NCBI GenBank assembly: GCA_937975765.1
Contig: CALJUR010000074.1
Coordinates: forward strand, 1 to 49,586
Origin: an uncultured Myxococcales bacterium
Lineage (GTDB): Bacteria > Myxococcota_A > UBA9042 > DTJE01
DNA: 49,586 nucleotides
Reading direction: 5' to 3'
The stretch's first letter is position 1; every line of letters begins with the position of its first letter. The notes beneath the pieces are model-generated. The model saw only the letters and a program-made list of their open reading frames with translations. It made no database searches and was not told the origin of the DNA. Below are positions 40,121 to 49,586 of the stretch, one piece after another. Both the position numbers and the translations under genes were made by a program.

Positions 40121-41338
40121 CTACTGCTTGCCGGACAGGTTGTCGGCCATGCTGAAGATCGGCATGTACATGGCGATCAGCACGAAGCCGACCATGCCGC
40201 CGATCACGATCATCATCATCGGCTCGATCAGGGAGGTCAGCGCGTCGACCGAGGCATCGACCTCGTCGTCGTAGAAGTCCGCGATCTTGGTCAGCATGAC
40301 GTCCATCGCGCCGGTCGACTCGCCGACCGCGATCATCTGCACGACCATCTTCGGGAAGATCTTCGTCTCGTCCAGCGGGCCGGCGATGTTCTTGCCTTCC
40401 GCGACCTTGGCCCGCGTGTACAGGATGCCGTCCTCGATGACCTTGTTGCCGGCCGAGCGGGCCGTGACGTCCAGGCCGTCCAAGATGGGCACGCCCGACG
40501 AAACCAGCGTGCCCAGGGTGCGCGTGAACCGCGCGATGGCGGACTTCTGGACCAGCGTCCCGATGACCGGCGTCTTCAGCAGGATCAGGTCCAGCATGCG
40601 GTGGCCGTATGGGCTGCGCTTGAACATCACGAAGGCGATCACCAGGCCGACGACGATCAGCGACACCAGCGGCAGGTAGTGGATGAAGTTCTCGGACAGC
40701 ATGACGACGAATCGCGTCAGCGCGGGCAGCTCGCGGCTGCCGACGCCCTTGAAGATGCCGGCCATGGCCGGGATGACCTTGCCCAGCAGCAGGGCCATGA
40801 TCGCGCCGGCCGCGATGAGGACGAAGGCCGGGTACTTCAACGCGCCCTTCACCTTCTGGGCCAGCTTCATCGACTTTTCGGTGTACTGCGCCAGGCGGTT
40901 CAGGATGGTGTCCAGGATGCCGCCGACCTCGCCGGCCTGGACCAGCGACACGAACAGCGTGTCGAACACCTTCGGGTACTTCTTCAGCGCGTCCGCCAGC
41001 GTGGAGCCCTGCTCGACCTGCGCCTTGATGCCCAGGACGACCTTCTGGAACTCGCGGTCCGGCTCCTGCGCGCCCAGGATGTCCAGGCACTGCACCAGCG
41101 GCAGGCCGGCGTCGATCATCGTGGCCAACTGGCGGGTGAAAACGACGAGGGTCTTCGTCTTGACGCCGCCCAGGCGGGGCAGGTTGATCTCGATGGCGCC
41201 GAAGGACTTCTTGACCTTGGTGTACTGGATCTGCATCGCCCGCAGGCGGGCCTCGGCCTCGGCCTGGCTCGGGGCCTCGACGACGCCCTTCCTGAACTGG
41301 CCTTCCTTGGTCGTCCCTTCCCACGCGAACTTCGCCAC
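40121..41338 (-). CDS. pilC: Type IV pilus inner-membrane platform protein
   Basis: A 405-residue GspF/PilC-family protein that couples the cytoplasmic ATPases to pilin polymerisation. Signatures: FAWEGTTKEGQFRKGVVEA at the N-terminus, LPLVQCLDILG, LVQAGEVGGILDTIL (first repeat) and MIAVGESTGAMDVMLTKIADFYDDEVD (second repeat), and three hydrophobic helices including the C-terminal one. It starts with GTG, GGGAGG 7 bases upstream, 19 bp after pilT. Confidence 0.96.
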   Translation of the reverse strand: MAKFAWEGTTKEGQFRKGVVEAPSQAEAEARLRAMQIQYTKVKKSFGAIEINLPRLGGVKTKTLVVFTRQLATMIDAGLPLVQCLDILGAQEPDREFQKVVLGIKAQVEQGSTLADALKKYPKVFDTLFVSLVQAGEVGGILDTILNRLAQYTEKSMKLAQKVKGALKYPAFVLIAAGAIMALLLGKVIPAMAGIFKGVGSRELPALTRFVVMLSENFIHYLPLVSLIVVGLVIAFVMFKRSPYGHRMLDLILLKTPVIGTLVQKSAIARFTRTLGTLVSSGVPILDGLDVTARSAGNKVIEDGILYTRAKVAEGKNIAGPLDETKIFPKMVVQMIAVGESTGAMDVMLTKIADFYDDEVDASVDALTSLIEPMMMIVIGGMVGFVLIAMYMPIFSMADNLSGKQ

Positions 41339-41357
41339 GGCCCGACCTCCCGCCCGT

Positions 41358-42494
41358 CTACAGGCCCGCCTGGGTCATCATGTTCTGCAGTTCCTCGATG
41401 TCGCCCGCGTGCGCCATCGCTTCCTCGCGGCTGATCAAGCGGTCCCGGAACAGTTTCAGCAGGTTCTGGTTCAGCGTCTGCATCCCGAACTTGGCCTGTC
41501 CCATCTGCATCTGCGAGTAGATCTGGTGCGCCTTGCCCTCGCGGATCAGGTTCCGGATGGCCGGGTTCGGCATCAGCAACTCGACCGCGATCACCCGGCC
41601 CTTGGCGTCCGCCCGCGGCAGCAACTGCTGGCACAGGATGCCTTCGCACACGAACGAGAACTGGGTGCGCACGCGCTCCTGCTGGTCCACCGGGAACAGG
41701 TCCATCACCCGGTGGATCGTCTGCACGGCGCTGTTGGTGTGCAGCGTGGACAGGACCAGGTGGCCCGTCTCCGACAGGCGCAGCGCGGTCTCCATCGACT
41801 CGGTGTCGCGGATCTCGCCCACCAGCACGACGTCCGGGTCCTGGCGCATCACGTATCGCAGCGCGTCGGCGAAGTTGGCCGTGTCCGTACCGACCTCGCG
41901 CTGGTTCACGATGCAGTTCTTGTGACGGTGCATGAACTCGATCGGGTCCTCGATCGTCAGGATGTGCCCGCGCCGGCGCTGGTTGATCGCGTCGACCATC
42001 GACGCCAGCGTGGTGGACTTGCCCGACCCCGTAGGCCCGGTCACCAGGATCAGCCCGCGCGGGCGTTCGACCAGTTGGCTGACCGCGGGGGGCAGGCCCA
42101 GTTCGTCGAACGTCATGATGCGCGACGGGATCTGCCGGATGGCCCCGGCGACGCTGCCCCGCTGCCGGAAGAAGTTCGCGCGGAACCGGCTGACGTTCCT
42201 CCACTGGAACGACATGTCGATCTCGTTCTTCTCCTCGAAGCGCTTCTTCTGGGACTCGGTCAGGACCGAGTAGCACAGGCGTTGCGTGTCCGCGGGGGAC
42301 AGCGGCTGGACCTTGACCGGGTACAGCGAGCCGTCGACCCGCAACTGGGGCGGCGTGCCGACCGTCAGGTGCAGGTCCGACGCGCCCTTCTCGACCATCA
42401 CCTGCAGCAGGGCGTGGATGTCCAGGTTCGGGTTGCCCGGGTTCGGGGCCGCGGAGATGCCGGGCTCCCTCGGTTCCAGCTGGTGCGTGCCCAT
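41358..42494 (-). CDS. pilT: Type IV pilus retraction ATPase
   Basis: A 378-residue AAA+ secretion ATPase that powers pilus retraction. Walker A GPTGSGKST (153-161), Asp box and Walker B (MRQDPDVVLVGEIRD), His box (LVLSTLHTNSA) and the PilT-specific AIRNLIREGKAHQIYSQ motif are all present, which separates it from PilB. The first 25 residues before LLQVMVEKGASDLHLTVG are an unconserved leader. It lies 10 bp after pilB with GGGGGAGA before its ATG. Confidence 0.97.
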   Translation of the reverse strand: MGTHQLEPREPGISAAPNPGNPNLDIHALLQVMVEKGASDLHLTVGTPPQLRVDGSLYPVKVQPLSPADTQRLCYSVLTESQKKRFEEKNEIDMSFQWRNVSRFRANFFRQRGSVAGAIRQIPSRIMTFDELGLPPAVSQLVERPRGLILVTGPTGSGKSTTLASMVDAINQRRRGHILTIEDPIEFMHRHKNCIVNQREVGTDTANFADALRYVMRQDPDVVLVGEIRDTESMETALRLSETGHLVLSTLHTNSAVQTIHRVMDLFPVDQQERVRTQFSFVCEGILCQQLLPRADAKGRVIAVELLMPNPAIRNLIREGKAHQIYSQMQMGQAKFGMQTLNQNLLKLFRDRLISREEAMAHAGDIEELQNMMTQAGL

Positions 42495-42504
42495 TCTCCC
42501 CCGC

Positions 42505-44349
<1,845 letters not shown>

Positions 44350-44389
44350 CGTTCTCCCTTGGTTCTGGCGCCAGGCGCGCCGCGGCGTC

Positions 44390-44419
44390 ATTCTATCGGC
44401 GAACCCGGCGGGGTGTCAA
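44390..44419 (-). promoter_or_regulatory. Promoter of the pil operon
   Basis: On the minus strand a perfect TTGACA (44414-44419), an 18-bp spacer and TAGAAT (44390-44395). The start of transcription would lie about 35 bases before the pilB ATG. This suggests constitutive sigma70 expression of pilB-pilT-pilC-pilS and the two genes behind it. Confidence 0.75.
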
Positions 44420-44495
44420 GGAAACCCCAGCCCCGTCGCGCCGTTGTGCAATGCGGTCGGGAAGGTCCCGGACGGCGGGATTCGAGGGGTCCCTT

Positions 44496-45488
44496 CTAGG
44501 CGCGCCAGGAGTTCAGCACGCGCATGTAGTTGGCGCGTTCGAACGCCCCGGGATCGGGGCTCTTCCGCAGGCTCATGCTGCCGCGGGCCTGCGCCAGCGA
44601 CTCGTACTCGTGATCGGCCAGCCACTGCGCCAGCCCGACGCGCAGGTCCTTCGCGTATCCCGGCCCCTTCTGCAGCAGCGCCGACACGACCTGCACCGCG
44701 TCGGCGCCGGCCATCACCGACTTCACCACGTCCTCGACCTGGTGCACGCCGCCCGACGCCGCCAGCGACGCCTTCACCTGTCCCGACAGCAGGGCCAGCC
44801 ACCTCAGCCGCAGCAGCAGTTCGGATCGATCCGACAACTGCAGTGTGGGGGTCACGTCCAGGCGCTCGATGTCGATGTCGGGCTGGTAGAACCGGTTGAA
44901 CAGCACCAGCCCGTCCACCCCGGCCGCGTCCAGCCGCGTCGCGAAGTGCCGCAGGGAGGTGAAGAAGGGCGACAGCTTGACCGCGACCGGGATCGACACC
45001 GCGTCCTTGACCGACCGCGCGATCTCCAGCGTCCGGGACTCGATGGCCTCGCCGGTCTCGCCCGCGCCGGCCGCCACGAAGTAGACGTTCAGTTCCAGCG
45101 CGTCGGCGCCCGCCTGCTGGATCTGGCGTGCGTACTCGACCCATCCCGCGCCGGTCACCCCGTTCAGGCTGCCCACGACCGGGCAGGACACGGCGGCCTT
45201 CACCTTCGCGACCTGCTCCAGGTACTCCTCCGGACCCAGCCGGTACTCCGACAGTTCCGGGAAGTACGACAGGGCCTCCGCGGACGACTCGGCGTGCAGT
45301 TCGCGGTCCAGGTGCTCCTTCAACTGGTCGCGGGCGATCTGCTCCTCGAACAGCGAGTGCAGCACGATGGCGCCCACGCCGGCCTCCTCCAGCCGGCGCA
45401 CCTTGTCCATCTCGCCGGCCAGCGGCGACGCGCCGGCCACGATCGGGTTCTCCAGGTCCAGGCCCAGGTACCGGGTGTGCAGGTCCAT
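44496..45488 (-). CDS. Dihydroorotate-dehydrogenase-like flavoprotein
   Basis: A 330-residue FMN-binding TIM barrel related to PyrD class 1 but of the group annotated as dihydroorotate dehydrogenase-like. It starts MDLHTRYLGLDLENPIVAGASPLAGEMD (substrate-side pocket), and shows GADALELNVYFVA, PVAVKLSPFF, GVDGLVLFNRFYQPDID and AASGGVHQVEDVVKSVMAGADAVQVVSAL (FMN phosphate site). It lacks the usual catalytic Cys-containing loop seen in class 1 PyrD (NxSCPN), having NVYFV instead, so true dihydroorotate oxidation is doubtful. It lies 153 bp downstream of nifJ on the same strand, an association seen in other anaerobes, so a ferredoxin-linked redox role is likely. Confidence 0.85.
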   Translation of the reverse strand: MDLHTRYLGLDLENPIVAGASPLAGEMDKVRRLEEAGVGAIVLHSLFEEQIARDQLKEHLDRELHAESSAEALSYFPELSEYRLGPEEYLEQVAKVKAAVSCPVVGSLNGVTGAGWVEYARQIQQAGADALELNVYFVAAGAGETGEAIESRTLEIARSVKDAVSIPVAVKLSPFFTSLRHFATRLDAAGVDGLVLFNRFYQPDIDIERLDVTPTLQLSDRSELLLRLRWLALLSGQVKASLAASGGVHQVEDVVKSVMAGADAVQVVSALLQKGPGYAKDLRVGLAQWLADHEYESLAQARGSMSLRKSPDPGAFERANYMRVLNSWRA

Positions 45489-45543
45489 GGTCTCCTCCTC
45501 CGGCTGTCATCGAAAGGCCCGCGAGGCCAGCATCGTATTCGGA

Positions 45544-45572
45544 TGTATTGGGTCGTATATCGACCCCGTCAA
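45544..45572 (-). promoter_or_regulatory. Promoter with a palindromic operator for the DHOD-like gene
   Basis: On the minus strand TTGACG (45567-45572) is followed at 17 bp by a weak AATACA. The spacer is almost filled by the inverted repeat GGGTCGTATATCGACCC (45550-45566; GGGTCG, 5-nt centre, CGACCC). A dimeric repressor bound there would block RNA polymerase. The regulator cannot be named. Confidence 0.45.
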
Positions 45573-45641
45573 GGATCCGGGAGCGAGACAGGACGGCGGT
45601 TCAGGGACGGGAAGGGGGACGGGTCGGGCGGGGACGGCGCG

Positions 45642-48600
45642 TCACTCGGCCTTGGGCTCGGCCTCGGTGCACTTCGGCATCGCCATGTGCGCGATCTGCT
45701 CGTAGACCGCGAACCGGTTCGCCTGCTCGTGCTGGGCGCAATCCATCAGCTTCCGGAAGTGCTCGGGGTTCTGGCGCTCGACCATGCGGAACCGGGTCTC
45801 GTTCTTCGTGAACTCGGTCAGGGCGATCTTCGGCGCCGCCGAGTCCATCTGCAGCGGGGAGAGGCCCTGCGCGATGCGGCGCGGGTCGAACCGCAGCAGC
45901 GGCCAGTGGCCCGACTCGACCGCCAGGCGCTGCTGCTCGGGCCCGTTGATCAGGTCGTAGCCGTGCGCGATGCAGTGGCTGTAGGCGATGATGATCGAGG
46001 TGCCCGGGTACGAGTCGGCCTCCTCGAACGCCTTGACCGTCTGGGCGTCCTTCGCGCCCAGGGAGACCTTGGCGACGTACACGTTGCCGTACGCCATGGC
46101 CATCATCGCCAGGTCCTTCTTGCCCGTGGCCTTGCCCGCCATCGCGAACTTGGCGGACGCGCCCATCGGGGTGGACTTCGACGCCTGGCCGCCCGTGTTC
46201 GAGTAGACCTCGGTGTCCAGCACCAGGATGTTCACGTCGCGCCCCTGCGCCAGCACGTGGTCCAGGCCGCCGTAGCCGATGTCGTACGCCCATCCGTCGC
46301 CGCCCAGCACCCACACCGACTTCTTCACGAAGTAGTCGGCCAGGGCGTCCAGGCGCCGCGCCTCGGGGCCCTCGATGCCGGCCAGCGCCTTGCGCAGGGC
46401 CACCACGCGGTCGCGCTGGGCCTGGATGTCCGCCTCGGTCACCTGCGGGGACTCCAGCAGGCCCTTCGCCAGGTCGTCGCCGATCCGGCCGGCCAGGCCC
46501 TTCAGCAGGTGGGTGGCCAGTTCCTTGTTGGCGTCGATCGCCAGCCGGTACCCGAAGCCGAACTCGGCGTTGTCCTCGAACAGGCTGTTGGACCACGCGG
46601 GGCCACGTCCGTTGGCATCGACGGCGTAGGGCGTCGTCGGCAGGTTGCCGCCGTAGATCGAACTGCAGCCGGTGGCGTTGCCGATCAGGGCGCGGTCGCC
46701 GAACATCTGCGACAGCAGCTTGACGTAGGGCGTCTCGCCGCAGCCCGCGCAGGCGCCGCTGTACTCGAACAGCGGGCGGTAGAACTGCGTGCCCTTCACG
46801 GTGTTCTTGATCTGGGTGCGGTCCGGGTCGGGCAGCGACAGGAAGAACTTGTAGTTCGCGGCCTCGGCCTCGCGCAGCGGCATCTGCGGCGCCATGTCCA
46901 GCGCCTTGTGCTTCGGGTTCGCCTTGTCCTTCACCGGGCAGGTGACGACGCACAACTGGCAGCCGGTGCAGTCCTCGGGCGCGATCTGCAGCATGTACTT
47001 CCAGCCCTTGTACTCGGCGCCCTTGTAGTCCACCGACTTGAACGTCGCGGGGGCGTCCTTCAGGGCCTCCGGCGGGGCGACCTTCGGGCGGATCGCGGCG
47101 TGCGGGCAGATGACCGCGCACTTGTTGCACTGGATGCACAGCGCGGGGTCCCACACGGGGATGTCCAGCGCGATGTTCCGCTTCTCCCACTGGGTGGTCG
47201 CGGTCGGCCAGGTGCCGTCCACCGGGAAGGCCGACACGGGCAGGGTGTCGCCCTGGTTGGCCATCATCACGGCGGTGACGTTCTTGACGAAGTCCGGGGC
47301 CTCGGCGGCCACGGTCGGCGAACGGCCGACCGTCGCGGTCACGGCGCCGGGCACCTTCACCTCGTACAGGTGCGCCAGGGTGTGATCCACGGCCTCGAAG
47401 TTCTTCTGGACGATGACGTCGCCCTTCTTCCCGTAGGTCTTCTTGATCGCCTTCTTGATCTGGGCGATGGCCTCGTCGCGCGGCAGGACGCCGGAGATCG
47501 CGAAGAAGCAGGTCTGCATGATGGTGTTGATGCGCACGCCCATGCCGGTGTCGCGTGCGACCTGGTACGCGTCGATGGTGTACACCTTCAGGTGCTTGGC
47601 CAGGATGTCCTGCTGGACCTCGCGCGGCAGGTGGTCCCACAGTTCGTCCGGCGAGAACGGCGCGTTGAACAGGAACGTGCCGCCGTTCGCGACCATGGAC
47701 ATCATGTCGTACTTGTCCACGAACGACCACTGGTGGCAGGCCACGAAGTTGGCCTTGCGGACCAGGTACGCCGACCGGATGCGCCGCGGGCCGAAGCGCA
47801 GGTGGCTGATGGTGATGGCGCCGGCCTTCTTCGAGTCGTACACGAAGTAGCCCTGGCCGAAGTTGTCCGTCTCCTCGGAGATGATCTTGATGCTGTTCTT
47901 GTTGGCGCCGACGGTGCCGTCGCTGCCCAGCCCGAAGAAGACGGCACGCACCACGTCGTTCGGCTCGATGTCGAAGTCGTGGTCGTACGCCAGCGACAGG
48001 CGGGTGACGTCGTCCTCGATGCCCACGGTGAAGTGGTGCTTGGGCTGCGGCTTCGCCAGTTCGTCGAAGACCGCCTTGACCATCGCGGGCGTGAACTCCT
48101 TGGACGACAGGCCGTAGCGGCCGCCGATGACGCGAGGATCGACCGCGAACGGCGACGTGCCCTCGGCGCGAGCCTCGGCCAGCGCCGCGACGATGTCCAG
48201 GTACATGGGCTCGCCCAGCGCGCCGGGCTCCTTGGTGCGGTCCAGGATCGCGATGGACTTCGCGGTCTTCGGCAGGGCCGCCAGGAAGTCCTTCGTGGAC
48301 CACGGCCGGTACAGCCGGACGCGCACGATGCCGACCTTCTCGCCGCGGGCGTTGGCCCACTCGACGTACTCCTGCGCGGTGTCGCCGCCGGAGCCCATCA
48401 GCACCACGACGCGTTCGGCGTCCGGGGCGCCCACGTAGTCGAACAGGTGGTACACGCGGCCGGTCAGCGCGGCGAAGCGGTCCATCTCGGCCTGGACCAG
48501 GGCCGGGCACCGGTCGTACCAGGGATTGCAGGCCTCGCGGGCCTGGAAGAACGCGTCGGGGTTCTGGGCGGTGCCGCGCAGCACGGGGCGATCGGGGGAG

Positions 48601-49226
48601 AGCGCGCGGGCGCGGTGCTCGGCGATCAGCTGCTCGTCCAGCATCGCCAGCAGGTCCTCGTCTGCCAGTTCCTCGATCTTCGCGACCTCGTGGGAGGTGC
48701 GGAAGCCGTCGAAGAAGTGCAGGAACGGGACGCGCGACCGCAGCGTGGCGGCCTGGGAGATCAGCGCGAAGTCGTGGGCCTCCTGGACGCTGCCCGAGGA
48801 CAGCATCGCGAACCCGGTGTTGCGGCAGCCCATCACGTCGGAGTGGTCGCCGAAGATCGACAGGGCGTGGGCGGCCAGGGTGCGGGCCGAGACGTGCATC
48901 ACGAACGAGGTCAACTCGCCCGCGATCTTGTGCATGTTCGGGATCATCAGCAGCAGGCCCTGGGAGGCCGTGAAGGTCGTCGTCAGGGCGCCGGCCTGCA
49001 GGGCGCCGTGCACCGCGCCGGACGCGCCGCCCTCGGACTGCATCTCGCTGACGCTGGGAACCACGCCCCACACGTTCTTGCGGCCCTGCGCCGACCACTC
49101 GTCGGACCACTCGCCCATGTTCGACGAGGGGGTGATCGGGTAGATCGCGATGACCTCGTTCGTCCTGTGCGCCACCGAGGCGGTCGCCTCGTTTCCGTCC
49201 ACGGTCACCATGCGCCGGTTCGACAT
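45642..49226 (-). CDS. nifJ: Pyruvate:ferredoxin (flavodoxin) oxidoreductase
   Basis: A single-chain 1194-residue enzyme, normal for the family, that oxidises pyruvate to acetyl-CoA and CO2 while reducing ferredoxin or flavodoxin. Domain order is intact: N-terminal TPP-pyrimidine domain (VIAIYPITPSSNMGEWSDEW), the CoA-binding region, the gamma domain, two [4Fe-4S] clusters of ferredoxin type (CIQCNKCAVICP and CTGCQLCVVTCP), a third cluster ligand set (GACAGCGETPY, NATGCSSIYGG) and the TPP-diphosphate motif GDGWAYDIGYGG. The ATG at 49226 has AGGAGAAG upstream. It points to anaerobic or microaerobic metabolism. The DHOD-like gene follows downstream. Confidence 0.98.
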   Translation of the reverse strand: MSNRRMVTVDGNEATASVAHRTNEVIAIYPITPSSNMGEWSDEWSAQGRKNVWGVVPSVSEMQSEGGASGAVHGALQAGALTTTFTASQGLLLMIPNMHKIAGELTSFVMHVSARTLAAHALSIFGDHSDVMGCRNTGFAMLSSGSVQEAHDFALISQAATLRSRVPFLHFFDGFRTSHEVAKIEELADEDLLAMLDEQLIAEHRARALSPDRPVLRGTAQNPDAFFQAREACNPWYDRCPALVQAEMDRFAALTGRVYHLFDYVGAPDAERVVVLMGSGGDTAQEYVEWANARGEKVGIVRVRLYRPWSTKDFLAALPKTAKSIAILDRTKEPGALGEPMYLDIVAALAEARAEGTSPFAVDPRVIGGRYGLSSKEFTPAMVKAVFDELAKPQPKHHFTVGIEDDVTRLSLAYDHDFDIEPNDVVRAVFFGLGSDGTVGANKNSIKIISEETDNFGQGYFVYDSKKAGAITISHLRFGPRRIRSAYLVRKANFVACHQWSFVDKYDMMSMVANGGTFLFNAPFSPDELWDHLPREVQQDILAKHLKVYTIDAYQVARDTGMGVRINTIMQTCFFAISGVLPRDEAIAQIKKAIKKTYGKKGDVIVQKNFEAVDHTLAHLYEVKVPGAVTATVGRSPTVAAEAPDFVKNVTAVMMANQGDTLPVSAFPVDGTWPTATTQWEKRNIALDIPVWDPALCIQCNKCAVICPHAAIRPKVAPPEALKDAPATFKSVDYKGAEYKGWKYMLQIAPEDCTGCQLCVVTCPVKDKANPKHKALDMAPQMPLREAEAANYKFFLSLPDPDRTQIKNTVKGTQFYRPLFEYSGACAGCGETPYVKLLSQMFGDRALIGNATGCSSIYGGNLPTTPYAVDANGRGPAWSNSLFEDNAEFGFGYRLAIDANKELATHLLKGLAGRIGDDLAKGLLESPQVTEADIQAQRDRVVALRKALAGIEGPEARRLDALADYFVKKSVWVLGGDGWAYDIGYGGLDHVLAQGRDVNILVLDTEVYSNTGGQASKSTPMGASAKFAMAGKATGKKDLAMMAMAYGNVYVAKVSLGAKDAQTVKAFEEADSYPGTSIIIAYSHCIAHGYDLINGPEQQRLAVESGHWPLLRFDPRRIAQGLSPLQMDSAAPKIALTEFTKNETRFRMVERQNPEHFRKLMDCAQHEQANRFAVYEQIAHMAMPKCTEAEPKAE

Positions 49227-49322
49227 CGTCTTCTCCTGAGAGAACCGCAATCCAAGGGGATCGGGCCGTTCGGATTTCCACAAGCGGATCGGGCACTTGG
49301 CCCGTCCCGCAACCCGCGGCGG

Positions 49323-49351
49323 AGTCTAGGCGGAAGGCCCTGTTTTGTCAA
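49323..49351 (-). promoter_or_regulatory. Promoter of nifJ
   Basis: On the minus strand a perfect TTGACA (49346-49351), a 17-bp spacer and TAGACT (49323-49328), about 90 bases before the nifJ ATG. It is among the best sigma70-like promoters in the window. Confidence 0.7.
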
Positions 49352-49439
49352 GGCGAAACCGGGGCCCGGGACCCGCTTTCCGGGGGAGAAGGACGGCCCC
49401 GGGACGGTCGCCCATCAGGTGAGGGGGTCGATGTAGCGG

Positions 49440-49482
49440 CCGGGCCTGTAGGGCGGGGGCCCCGTCCCCCGCCTCCTGTCCC
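49440..49482 (-). repeat. GC-rich palindromic dispersed repeat, right-end copy
   Basis: The core is an 8-bp stem, GGCGGGGG (49452-49459) and CCCCCGCC (49466-49473), with a 6-nt loop, flanked by GGCCTGTA and TCCTGTCC. The reverse complement matches the element at 376-420 in the blocks CAGGA, GGCGGGG, CCCCCGCCCTAC and CCCGG. It could also act as a terminator for a gene entering from the right. Confidence 0.5.
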
Positions 49483-49586
49483 TGATTCCCGGCAAGCCCG
49501 TGACTCCCCGTCAGATTCTGGCACATCCAGGAGAAACTCTGCAAATCGTCGGGTAGGGGAAGTGGGTAGATCTCGGTAGTCGCCCA

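Larger units (their letters stand above)
49227..49586. other. Intergenic region upstream of nifJ to the right edge
   Basis: It contains the nifJ promoter (49323-49351), a GC-rich palindromic repeat (about 49440-49482) and a less GC-rich end. On the minus strand one frame stays open from the right edge (around GDYRDLPTSPTRRFAEFLLD) through the repeat to the nifJ -35 box; it could be the 3' end of a gene outside the window, but this cannot be decided from the piece visible. Confidence 0.5.

Overview
This is a high-GC chromosomal segment that looks like a Myxococcota or related deltaproteobacterial lineage, probably from an uncultivated organism. The main pointers are a pilB-pilT-pilC-pilS block in myxobacterial order, a zinc-ribbon/GYF/AgmX-PglI-type protein, several Cys-rich CGDDGCGGxCGTC modules in exported proteins, a C-terminus resembling MYXO-CTERM/GlyGly-CTERM sorting tails, and many FHA, PilZ and DUF4388 proteins. 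A large pyruvate:ferredoxin oxidoreductase suggests anaerobic or facultative metabolism. No phage, transposon, CRISPR array or rRNA was found. The lineage assignment is inference from gene content.

Layout. 1-5.3 kb: the first codons of a gene running off the left edge, a 0.5-kb non-coding stretch with degenerate repeats, then on the minus strand hutU, a Memo-family gene, two tRNA-Ser genes and tadA; a DUF4388 protein faces the other way. 5.3-14.6 kb: an envelope region with a Cys-rich lipoprotein, the AgmX-like protein with two small companions, two more lipoproteins, a LiaF-like membrane protein and an alpha/beta hydrolase. 14.5-19.4 kb: panB-panC-tkt on the minus strand and a histone-deacetylase-like amidohydrolase. 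19.6-28 kb: OmpH/Skp chaperone, rhomboid protease, TMTC-like glycosyltransferase, NodU/CmcH carbamoyltransferase, mutS and a ribB fused to a degenerate ribA domain. 28-35.4 kb: an MMPL/RND-type exporter, then a signalling cluster (FHA-GGDEF cyclase overlapping a PilZ gene, facing a lipoprotein/FHA-coiled-coil/PilZ operon). 35.5-44.4 kb: an eight-module Cys-rich surface protein, and on the minus strand pilB, pilT, pilC and pilS followed by a degenerate metallo-beta-lactamase-fold protein and a small membrane protein where pilR and pilA would be expected. 44.5-49.6 kb: a dihydroorotate-dehydrogenase-like flavoprotein downstream of nifJ, then a repeat-bearing intergenic region.

How the parts may work together. 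The pilus motors, platform and PilS kinase, the diguanylate cyclase, two PilZ proteins, two FHA proteins, the DUF4388 protein and the AgmX-like protein would fit a surface-motility and polarity programme, but no pilin, PilR or other pilus structural gene is present here. The remaining genes are mostly housekeeping: pantothenate, riboflavin and pentose-phosphate metabolism, mismatch repair and tRNA modification. Near-consensus sigma70-type promoters (TTGACA/TATAAT-like hexamers 17-18 bp apart) can be read in front of many transcription units, so the vegetative sigma factor appears conventional. The points most worth follow-up are the PilS-linked MBL-fold pseudoenzyme, the compact FHA/GGDEF/PilZ cluster, the RibBX-type fusion and a GC-rich palindromic repeat found near both ends of the window.
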